Origin: Selaginella moellendorffii
Taxonomy: Eukaryota > Streptophyta > Lycopodiopsida > Selaginellales > Selaginellaceae
Direction of reading: 5' to 3'
DNA: 64,000 bases
NCBI RefSeq assembly: GCF_000143415.4
Contig: NW_003314312.1
Span: forward strand, 1,095,580 to 1,159,579
Of the stretch, positions 41,363 through 49,626 are shown one piece after another. The notes beneath the pieces were generated by a model that saw nothing but the letters and a program-made list of their open reading frames with translations, was not told the DNA's origin and made no database searches. The position numbers and the translations under genes are program-made. Position 1 is the stretch's first letter. The number at the start of each line of letters is the position of its first letter.

Positions 41363-43294
41363 CTAGCCTCTCACGATATTAGAGAGGAGGAGATAAGGAA
41401 CCTCGTTGCTGGGATCCATCTCCGCGGCGGCATTGGCAGCAACGTCGCCTCGATCCACATCGCCATGGATGCTACAAGCTCCCAGCAGATTCTTCCACGC
41501 ACCAACATCAGGAGCAATAGGCATCCTTCCAACCAGTTCTTCACACTTGCCGAGCTCTCCGGCTCGACCCAAGATCGCCACCATGCACTGGTAGTGCTCG
41601 ATCCTCGGCGTCACTCCATAGTCGGCCAGCATCGACGAGAAGTGGAGCTTGCTGGGACCGACGAGGCCGACGTGAGAGCACGCACTAAGAATCGCCGTGA
41701 GCGTCATGTCGTCCTGTTGAATCCCATCGAGATCCATTCTCTGGAAGATCCCGAGAGCTCTCTCGTACTGCCCGAGCTGGGAGTAGCCGGTGAGCATCAC
41801 TGTCCACGAGACAACGTTCTTGTCCACCGGCATAGCGTCGAAGAGAGCTCGCGCTTGATCGAGCTGGCCAGCGTTGGCGTAGGCCTCGATCATCGTGTTC
41901 CAGGCCACCACGTCGGGCCTGGCGATGGCGTCGAAAAGAGCTCGAGCCTCGCGAAGCTTTCCTTCTCGGCCATACACCGACACCATCGTCGTGAGTGCCA
42001 CCGCGTCCTTCACTTCCATCCGATCGAAGAGCTCTCTCGCTGCTGAAAAGTCGCCGCTGCCAGCGTAACTCACGAGCATCGACGTCGTCACGATCGTCCC
42101 CCGGCAAGAGTCCGGCATGGACGAGAAGATCTCCCTGGCCTCCGCTAAGTTGCCACAGTCGCCGTGAGCAGCAACCATGCTGCTACATGCAGCCTCGTCC
42201 CTCTGCGGCATCTTCTCAAACACCTCCATCGCCGCGGCAATCTTCCCGTGCTGGGCGAATCCAGCGAGCAGCCCGTTCCACGAGAGGACGTTCCTCGTCG
42301 GCATGACGAAGAACAGGCTCTCGGCTGCTACCACGTTCCCGGCCTGGCCGAGCGCCTGTACTAGCGCCGTCCATGACACAACATTCCTCGATGGCATTCT
42401 TCCAAAGTAGGCTCGAGCTTCCCTGATGAATCCTCTGTGCGCGAGCCCGGACACCATGACACTCCAGGAGACGACGTTCCGGTTGGTCATCCTCTCGAAG
42501 ATCTGCCGAGCCAGACTCATCTGTCCACTCTGCGCGTAGGCCGATAGCATCGCGTTCCAGGCGATGAAATCTTTCTCCGGCATCACGGTGAAGAGAGCCT
42601 CGGCCTCGGACAGATGCCCGGCTTGGGCATTCGCTGCCATGACCGTCGTGAAAGAAACCACGTCCACCGCCGCCATCTTTTCGAAAGCCTGCGAGGCTTG
42701 GATACAATAACCGTTAGCGGCATACGATTGCAGCAACGCGTTCCACGACAGGATGTCTCTTCTGTGCATCCGATCGAAGATCTTTCTGGCTTCCTCGACA
42801 TGCCCGGCTTGGGCATACGCCGTAAGTAGCAGAGTCCACGAAACCACGTCCGGATCCGGCATTCGATCGAGCAGCTTGCGGGACTCCTGGAGATTTCCAG
42901 CTTGTGCGTATGCCGCGATCATGTGGTTCCAAGTTACCACATCGCGATCTGGAGCCTCGTCGAAGAGTTTCCTTGCCTCGTCAAGAGAGCCATTCTGGGT
43001 GTAAGCCTTGACCATCATGTTCCACGAGAACTTGTTGGGCTCGAGAAGAACGTCGAACACTTTCCTGGCCTCGCCGGGGCTGCCGCATTTCCCATACATG
43101 TCGATGAGGAGGTTGCCAAGGAATCTATTCTCGAAGTGGCGGCTGTTTTGGATCTCGTTGTGGAGGAGCTTTCCCTGTCCCAAGTTCCTGGAGCTCGAGC
43201 ACTCTTTGATCCTCTCGGCCAGCTCGGTTTGTTCGTCGTAGTGAGTGAACGCATTGTGAAGAGCTCTAGAAGCTTTTCTTCTCAGCTGCATCAA
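41363..43294 (-). CDS. PPR protein of S-type repeats (PPR-A), intact copy
   Basis: A 643-residue intronless frame. The start (MMQLRRKASRALHNAFTHYD) is followed by an L-type block (HNEIQNSRHFENRFLGNLLI) and about fifteen S motifs with VVSWTxLLxAYAQAGH / FDRMPxRD signatures. The end is P-L-S plus E-like (GIQQDDMTLTAILSACSHVG; HYQCMVAILGRAGELGKCEE; DVGAWKNLLGACSIHGDV). It stops after LLLSNIVRG, so there is no DYW. Organelle RNA editing or processing is expected by family. It is divergent from the GDSL gene at 43542, with a ~250-base shared upstream region that is also duplicated at 32110-32282. Partial relics lie at 32282-32815 and 30440-30565. Confidence 0.9.
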   Translation of the reverse strand: MMQLRRKASRALHNAFTHYDEQTELAERIKECSSSRNLGQGKLLHNEIQNSRHFENRFLGNLLIDMYGKCGSPGEARKVFDVLLEPNKFSWNMMVKAYTQNGSLDEARKLFDEAPDRDVVTWNHMIAAYAQAGNLQESRKLLDRMPDPDVVSWTLLLTAYAQAGHVEEARKIFDRMHRRDILSWNALLQSYAANGYCIQASQAFEKMAAVDVVSFTTVMAANAQAGHLSEAEALFTVMPEKDFIAWNAMLSAYAQSGQMSLARQIFERMTNRNVVSWSVMVSGLAHRGFIREARAYFGRMPSRNVVSWTALVQALGQAGNVVAAESLFFVMPTRNVLSWNGLLAGFAQHGKIAAAMEVFEKMPQRDEAACSSMVAAHGDCGNLAEAREIFSSMPDSCRGTIVTTSMLVSYAGSGDFSAARELFDRMEVKDAVALTTMVSVYGREGKLREARALFDAIARPDVVAWNTMIEAYANAGQLDQARALFDAMPVDKNVVSWTVMLTGYSQLGQYERALGIFQRMDLDGIQQDDMTLTAILSACSHVGLVGPSKLHFSSMLADYGVTPRIEHYQCMVAILGRAGELGKCEELVGRMPIAPDVGAWKNLLGACSIHGDVDRGDVAANAAAEMDPSNEVPYLLLSNIVRG

Positions 43295-43492
43295 AGCAAT
43301 TCGAGGCTGCCTTTAAGCAAGTTTCGTGCTAGACCTTTCATGGAATGCTATGATTGAGAAGACTTCCTAGTGTCGTGACATCGAAATGGGCAATTTAGCC
43401 AATATAGATAGAAATAGAAATGAAGTGTATAATTTGTAAACCTTGTTATGTAAAAATATCAAGAGTGAAATAAAAATGACACCACACACACA

Positions 43493-43500
43493 TATAAATG
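43493..43500 (+). promoter_or_regulatory. TATA box of GDSL copy 2
   Basis: TATAAATG lies ~45 bases before the ATG at 43542, within a tract nearly identical to the promoter of copy 1 (32110-32220, inverted). Confidence 0.45.
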
Positions 43501-43541
43501 TGATCGTTCCTCTTAGATAATTCATTGTCATAACTTTTTCA

Positions 43542-44705
43542 ATGGCTCCTATGGCATCACTGTCATTTGTTTCGGTTCTCTTGATGTTTCTTGTGCTTCA
43601 AGTTGGTGCTGGGCGAAGAAGTTTTCAATCGTTCTTATGTCCGACTGCAATCTTTAGTCTTACTGATTCACTATCTGACACGGGAAATCGCAATCTTGAA
43701 GCGCTTGCATCAGGGAATTATAGTATTTCTGGACATCTTCCATATGGTATGACAATTGGAAAGGCTACTGGGAGATTTAGTGATGGATATTTGCTTATTG
43801 ATTTCTTAACTCGTGATCTCAAGCTTGGTGATTCTGCACGTCCTAGCTTAACATATAATGGTACTTATTTCACAAGCTTGAATTTTGGTTATGCTGGAGC
43901 TACTGTTTGTCCATCTACTAATAATTTTTCTACACCTCACATATTATCGGCACAAGTTTCAGATTTTTTATGGCATAAACAACAAGTGAAAGATTATCAA
44001 GATGGAGCTAAAGTGGATAAAAATGTATTATATGAGAAAGCACTTTATTTTATTGAGATTGGGGGTAATGATATTAATTATATGATGCCACATTTTCCAG
44101 ATATTTTAAATACCACTATTCCATCTGTGATATCTGGAATTAAATCTAGTATTTTAAGTTTATATGAATCTGGAGCAAGAAATTTCCTAGTGCTGAATCT
44201 TCCTCGTTCAGATTGTGCTCCAGGTTATATATCAGCATTTGCACCATATACTAATATTAATGGTAGTGGTATACATAGTGATAACCTTGGATGTATTGTT
44301 GAGGTTACACAAGTATTTGAAACCTTTAACAAGCAGCTTTTGGATATGGTGATTGATATTAATTATCAAAATGATGATATTAACATATATCATTTTGATT
44401 GGTTTGCAGCAACTGATCATGTGATAAAGAACATGCATCACTACAAATTTAAAAGCTATAAAAGTGCTTGTTGCGGTATACCAGGAAATGATTATCATTG
44501 TGAAGGTTTAGCACTTTGTGGTTGTGGACAAACAAATAGTACTACTTGTAAACATCCTGGAGAACATATTACTTGGGATGGAACACATTACACACAACAT
44601 TTCTATGAGGTATCATCTCATTTTGTTCTACATGGCAATTTTATCTCTCCAAGATTAAACTTACTTCCAGGGTGTGGTATTCCAATGCCACCCTCTGAAA
44701 ATTAA
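43542..44705 (+). CDS. GDSL esterase/lipase, copy 2, AT-rich and intronless
   Basis: A 387-residue frame with a secretory signal (LSFVSVLLMFLVLQVGAG). The SGNH blocks are IFSLTDSLSDTGN (Ser43), GGNDINY (Gly175, Asn176) and WDGTHYTQ (Asp346, His349), so the catalytic machinery is complete even though the G of GDSL is Thr. It is the paralogue of 30946-32109. The stretch covering residues ~95-225 is almost identical at DNA level, whereas residues 1-35, 58-66 and 230-250 differ markedly. Predicted apoplastic acyl hydrolase; substrate unknown. Confidence 0.9.
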   Translation: MAPMASLSFVSVLLMFLVLQVGAGRRSFQSFLCPTAIFSLTDSLSDTGNRNLEALASGNYSISGHLPYGMTIGKATGRFSDGYLLIDFLTRDLKLGDSARPSLTYNGTYFTSLNFGYAGATVCPSTNNFSTPHILSAQVSDFLWHKQQVKDYQDGAKVDKNVLYEKALYFIEIGGNDINYMMPHFPDILNTTIPSVISGIKSSILSLYESGARNFLVLNLPRSDCAPGYISAFAPYTNINGSGIHSDNLGCIVEVTQVFETFNKQLLDMVIDINYQNDDINIYHFDWFAATDHVIKNMHHYKFKSYKSACCGIPGNDYHCEGLALCGCGQTNSTTCKHPGEHITWDGTHYTQHFYEVSSHFVLHGNFISPRLNLLPGCGIPMPPSEN

Positions 44706-45079
44706 CTTTGAAAGTGATGATGTGATTCAAGACAGAAAGTAATAAATTCTGAAATCTCTTTTGCTTTTATGGATTCCCAGTAAGTGATTGTAACAGCAAT
44801 GAAGGTGGCGAGGACGAAACTCATTAGAAACTTTGCATCGTTTTTTTTACTTTTGGAATGTCAGAGAAATCGTCATAGAAGTTCTGGACAAGTATGGAGT
44901 GGAGCTTATCGAGAAAATTAAAGGCCGAGGACGGGATCTCTCCATGCACAGAAGATTGGAGTGAAAGTCACCACCTTTGGGTATGGCCACCACCTGGACG
45001 AGTGCTTCTAGATAGCCGAGACGATTGGAGAATTTCCTTTGATTGTTCGCCTTGCATTTACTCTTGGAGGAACTGGGGG
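44706..45079. pseudogene. Flanking remnant shared with 30626-30945
   Basis: After the GDSL stop, gattcaagacagaaagtaat and later ggacaagtatggagtggagc resemble the inverted flank of the other GDSL copy. A worn frame reads DKYGVELIEKIKGRGRDLSM. No intact gene. The gene identity is unknown. Confidence 0.4.
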
Positions 45080-47143
45080 TCAGCTCACTTCGCCTTCCAC
45101 ATATATGTTACACAACAGCATGTAGTGAGCCGCAGCTCGAGGATCCATCTCAAAAACCTTGCTTGCAACTCGCGATCCACGCTCCAGATCCCCATGAGTT
45201 CTACAGCCACCGAGTAGAGTCGTCCATGGAACGCAGTCGGGCTCGAGTGGCATTCGAGTGACAAGTTCCTCAGCTTCTTCCAGATGACCCGCTCGGCAGA
45301 GAACGTCGACGATGCAGTGGTAGTGCTCCAGCGCTGGCTCCACCTCCGTTGCGTGATCGGAGCTCATTGATACGAACTGGTGCAAGCTCTTCTCCACCAT
45401 GCCGGTGTGACTACACGAGTGCAAGACGGAGATGAAGGTGATCTCGTCGGCATCAATCCCGTCTTGGTTCATCTGCCAGAATGTCTCCAGTGCCTCCTTG
45501 GACTGTCCGTTGCAAGCGTGAGCTTCGATCATCGCAGTCCACGACGACGGATCTCTGCTTTCCAAAGAGTTGAACAGCTCTCTCGACTGATCCAAGCACC
45601 CCTTGTGAGCGTACGCGACGATCATCGCATTGAGGTTCTCCCACTCCGGCATCTTCTCGAGAAGATCAAATGCCAGCGCTGGGTAGTTGTTCTGTGTGCA
45701 AGCTGCCACCATTACGGCCCAGCAGCTCTTGTCCCTGTGAACCATGCCGTCGAAGATCGCTCTAGCTTCGCAGACATGCCCGCTTTGGGCATAGGCGTGC
45801 ACCATTGCAGTGCACGAGACGACGTTGTGCTCTGGAATCCTGTCGAAGATATCTTTCGAGTCGTAAGAGTTCCCAGCTCGAGCATAACCAGCGACCAAAA
45901 CCGACCACGGGATCACGCACTTCCTCGGCATCTGTGAGAACAAGTCGAAGGCCTCTCGAAGATAACCGTTCCGAGCGTACGCCTCGATCATAGTCGTCCA
46001 GGCAACCGAATCCTTCACCGCCATCTCGTCAAACAAGTCGCGTGCCTCGCGGACGAGCCCCGAGTCGCCACAAGCGGCGATCATCGCAGTCGACAGCATC
46101 ACGTCGCGATGCCGCATAGAGTTGAAAAGAAACCTCGCTCGATCCAGGGAACTCGCGGTGATCATCGCAGTGCAAGCGTCGAGAGTGAGGTTGTCCACCG
46201 TGAGTGAGTCAAGCATCGTCTCGGCCTCGGCAATGTGGCCATTCTGCGCGTACACGATGATCATGAAGTTGGCCACGCCTTCTTCCTCCACTGGAATTCG
46301 CTCGTAGAGCTCTCTCGTCGCCTTGAGATGCCCGTTCTGGGCATATGCCGTGAGCATAGCCTTCCAGGCAACGACGTCCTTCTCGGGCATGGAATCAAAC
46401 ACCTCTTTCGCGTCGAGGATCTGGCCGCGCTGCCCATAAGCTGTGATCATCGCTGTCCAGGACACGCAATTCGCCTGGGGTGTGTTATCCAGCATCCCTC
46501 TTCCAGTATCAAGATGCCCCCCTTGGGCAAATGCTACGATCATGGAGCTCCAAGACACCGAATCCCACTGCGGCATCCTCGCAAAGATCTGGGCAGCGAG
46601 AGGGACATCGCCGATCTGCGCGTGGGCGACGAGAAGCACCGTCCAGGAAACCACGTCTGGATGTGGCATCACATCGAAGAGGGCTTTGGCCTGATCGACG
46701 AGCCCTGCCTTGGCGTATGCCGAGATCATCAGCCTCCAGCTGACGAGCGTGCGATCCGGCCAGGAATCGAAGAGATCTCGCGCTTGATCGATGTAGCCAT
46801 TGTCGGTGTAGGCCTGGATCATGATATTTCCAGTGTAGCAGTTCTTGCTCGCCATTTCCTGGAAGATCTGCCTCGCTTCGTGGACGCGGCCACATTTCCC
46901 ATACATTGTGATGAGGAGATTGGAGAGAAAGACATTGCGGCGATGCTTGCCTTGGAGAATGCGGGCATGAATCTCTCGTCCCCGCGCGAGATCCTTCAGC
47001 TTGGCGCAAGAAGTGAGAATCCTGGCGCATTGCTGAACCTCCGATTCACAGGCGAAGCGATTTTGTGCAATGGCATCGCCGAGGGATCGCTTAGCCGGCT
47101 CTTCGAATCCCAGAGCCCTAGCAATCCGCCATAGCTGGAACAT
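45080..47143 (-). CDS. PPR protein of S-type repeats with E-like end
   Basis: A 687-residue intronless frame. The N-terminus MFQLWRIARALGFEEPAKRS could be an organelle transit peptide. An L-type start (REIHARILQGKHRRNVFLSN, LLITMYGKCGRVHEARQIFQ) is followed by about fifteen S motifs (VVSWTVLLVAHAQIGD, VVAWKAMLTAYAQNGH, SVAWTTMIEAYARNGY). A terminal P-L-S block (GIDADEITFISVLHSCSHTG) and an E-like end follow (EHYHCIVDVLCRAGHLEEAE; CVPWTTLLGGCRTHGDLERG; YMLLCNIY). No DYW. Several motifs have unusual spacing (LTLDACTAMITASSLDRARF lacks part of a repeat). Organelle RNA binding is inferred from the family. Confidence 0.9.
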   Translation of the reverse strand: MFQLWRIARALGFEEPAKRSLGDAIAQNRFACESEVQQCARILTSCAKLKDLARGREIHARILQGKHRRNVFLSNLLITMYGKCGRVHEARQIFQEMASKNCYTGNIMIQAYTDNGYIDQARDLFDSWPDRTLVSWRLMISAYAKAGLVDQAKALFDVMPHPDVVSWTVLLVAHAQIGDVPLAAQIFARMPQWDSVSWSSMIVAFAQGGHLDTGRGMLDNTPQANCVSWTAMITAYGQRGQILDAKEVFDSMPEKDVVAWKAMLTAYAQNGHLKATRELYERIPVEEEGVANFMIIVYAQNGHIAEAETMLDSLTVDNLTLDACTAMITASSLDRARFLFNSMRHRDVMLSTAMIAACGDSGLVREARDLFDEMAVKDSVAWTTMIEAYARNGYLREAFDLFSQMPRKCVIPWSVLVAGYARAGNSYDSKDIFDRIPEHNVVSCTAMVHAYAQSGHVCEARAIFDGMVHRDKSCWAVMVAACTQNNYPALAFDLLEKMPEWENLNAMIVAYAHKGCLDQSRELFNSLESRDPSSWTAMIEAHACNGQSKEALETFWQMNQDGIDADEITFISVLHSCSHTGMVEKSLHQFVSMSSDHATEVEPALEHYHCIVDVLCRAGHLEEAEELVTRMPLEPDCVPWTTLLGGCRTHGDLERGSRVASKVFEMDPRAAAHYMLLCNIYVEGEVS

Positions 47144-47494
47144 CCATTCTTTCGAGAGCTAGAGGTAACGGAATATGCCACCGCACAGCTGCTAACGGAA
47201 TATGCCACGGCACATAACGCTAACGACAATAAGGGGCCGTGGGCAGCAAACCCTAGGGGGCCCTTGGCGGAGCGAGAAGGGGTGTGGCGGCGTCGATCAC
47301 CGGTGAGTCCTGTGCCACATCCTGACTGCTGTCTCGCAAAGATCGCTGGTTAGATCGCCCGGAGAGTCTAGGGTTTTGTCGCTCTCTCCCTGTTAGATCT
47401 TCCTCATCGCGCCACTAGCGTGAGCGGCGGCGTCACTGCACTGCCTGATAGCGGTTTTGTGAAGCGATTCACCTGACGCAGCGTTCTTATCTCC
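47144..47494. promoter_or_regulatory. Divergent intergenic region with short direct repeat
   Basis: The ~350 bases between the PPR start and the zinc-finger gene hold a duplicated ctaacggaatatgccac unit (about 47167-47206) and otherwise GC-rich leader sequence. It probably serves as promoter for both genes. No clear TATA box is seen. Confidence 0.35.
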
Positions 47495-48868
47495 ATGGGG
47501 AAGAAGAAGAAAAAGGTTTTTAAGGTGTGGTGCTACTACTGCGAGAGGGAGTTCGATGATGAGAAAATCCTCATCCAGCACCAGAAGGCCAAGCATTTCA
47601 AATGCCATGTCTGTCACAAGAAGCTCTCCACTGCCGGAGGAATGGTTGTCCATGTTTTGCAGGTCCACAAGGAGTCCATCACCAAGTAAGGATTTCTCCT
47701 TCTCTTTCATATGTTCTCTAAATTTCTTTCGCTTCTTTGCAGGGTTCCAAATGCAAAACCGGAAAGGGAGTCCACAGAGATCGAGATTTATGGCATGGAT
47801 GGAATTCCTCCGGAGCTACTAGCTAATCACGGAGAGGACGGTTTTGATGGTATGAAATCTTTCATTTTTAAAGTTTACTCACTCTCGTTTTCTCCTTCGT
47901 GTAGACGACGAGAGGTCTGGGAAGTATCCCAAGATCGATTATGGTGCTAATGCCTATGGTATGGTCTCGCAGCAACCAGTGTATCCTCCGGTCCCCTCGT
48001 AAGTTTTTCTTTTTCTTTCCTTTTCCAGAGCTTTATAACTTACGCACATCTCTTTTGTCGCAGCTATGGAGCTCAGCCGCCAATGATGCCTCCTCCTGCG
48101 ACTTCACAGGGATGGTACTCCATGCCTATGCAGCCTCAGCCTCCTGGTCCACCTCCTGTGGGGAGACCTCCACAGCCGCTGTTTCCAATCCAGTCACAGA
48201 CCCAGCTTCCCTCGCAACCTTTGTTTCCGATCAAGCCAGTCACTCACATCCCGCCCGCTTATCCTGTTCCACAACCAGTGTCAGCCCCCTCGGACGTCGT
48301 TGCACCGCCAGTTTCTTTGCCACCGATTACTCCAAGGCCTCCAGGAGCGCCGGCTGCGAATGAAGTTTATCTTGTCTGGGACGACGAGGCATTGTCCATG
48401 GTAAAGTTTCAGTTTTTCTTTGCTTTTCTAGACGATCTAACGTTGTTTGTGTGATTCATCTCAGGAGGAACGGAGGCTTTGCTTGCCACAATACCAGGTT
48501 GTTGACGAGACTCTCCAGGTAAGTCGCCATTCACTTTGCATTCTAGAGTCGTTTCCTGTCCAGGTAAGTACTTAAAAAGCCTGTGTGTGAGGATGGGAAT
48601 GGTGGTTTGTGCTTGAGATAACAATTTGGCCCCGCGCGCGCAGTGATGGCACACGATGTGGAAAAAAAATTTGTATCATCCGATTAAGGTTCTTAGTTCC
48701 TCATTAGAACTAGACTCTAGCTTTACTGACAAAATGGTTTTTTTCTCGCGGCTGCGTTTGGCAAGACTGATCCTTTGGTTCGCTGTGCAGATGAATTCTG
48801 TGGATGCAGCCATCGACAGGAGGATCTTAGAAGGGAGACTGGCCGGAAGGATGGCTTTCAAGGTATAA
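47495..48868 (+). CDS. SUF4: SUF4 / ZNF207(BuGZ)-like C2H2 zinc-finger protein
   Basis: Six exons (47495-47685, 47743-47849, 47905-47998, 48064-48400, 48465-48518, 48791-48868) join to 286 residues. Two C2H2 fingers stand at the extreme N-terminus: C13, C16, H29, H34 and C37, C40, H53, H58, in the family-specific frame [20 protein letters not shown]. Then come [19 protein letters not shown], a Pro/Gln/Met-rich low-complexity region, and the conserved end [18 protein letters not shown] ... [20 protein letters not shown]. Arabidopsis SUF4 acts with FRIGIDA at the FLC promoter. Animal ZNF207/BuGZ binds spindle microtubules and Bub3. In a lycophyte without FLC the mitotic or general transcription role is more likely. 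The last intron (272 bases) is unusually long here. Exon end at 48868 is by readthrough to a stop. Confidence 0.87.
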
Positions 48869-49080
48869 AACGCGAGAAAGAAGCTCTTAGTCTAAAATAA
48901 CCTTTGATTTATTAAATGGAAGAGTAAAACTATTTGGTTCGTTTAGAACCGTCAGATTGGTCAAGTTTGTCAAAGGTCAAATATGGTCAATGTTTGATGT
49001 TGGTCCGTCAGATTCGCTACGTTTGAAACCGTTGGATTGTCAAGTCATGTTTGCCCTAATCCTGGAAGGGCGATTGGAGA

Positions 49081-49361
49081 ATGCGACGAACACCTCTGCC
49101 GCTCATCGCCGGCGCGGTGCTGTAAGTGAAGCAAATGCGTGATTGATTGATGGCTTTGGGAACTCTAGGGCGGGCGTAGTGTCGGGGAATTACGTTTTCA
49201 AGCAAGATCTCCAGCGATACTGGAGCGAGAAGCAAAAGGAAGCACTGGAATCGCCCACTAGCGATCAATCCCAAGGACGTAGCGACCCATCGCAAGAACA
49301 CAGCGATGAAGCGCTCGAAAATTCGTCCCCGGCGGATCAATCGCAGAAGACGATGGTATAA
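49081..49361 (+). CDS. 77-residue membrane-anchored protein
   Basis: Exons 49081-49121 and 49169-49361 join through a 47-base GT/AG intron (donor gtaagt, acceptor ctctag). The product starts MRRTPLPLIAGAVLAGVVSG, a single short hydrophobic segment, followed by NYVFKQDLQRYWSEKQKEAL and a Ser/Gln/Asp-rich tail ending in KTMV. The topology resembles small plant mitochondrial or ER tail proteins, but I cannot name the family. It lies between SUF4 and EBF in the same orientation and is easily overlooked because exon 1 is only 41 bases. Confidence 0.6.
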
Positions 49362-49626
49362 ACCCTAAAGCCTGCCAGCTGGCCTTTTGTACACGTGGCG
49401 GAAGTCTAGTGGAGGCATCATGTGTCTCTTTTACCTTTTGTCTTTGCTCTCTTTTTTCATCATCGGCGAAACCCTAAGGCAAATTTTCAGGGATCTGGGA
49501 CGGGGCGCTCCATCCTCGTCGATCGACCGGCGAGAGCTCCAGGTAGCGTGAATTCCCCCCTCCGCGACGATTGCTGGATTGGCGTGCGAGAGTTTTGGGG
49601 GATTTCTCGCTCAATGCGAGAGTGAA

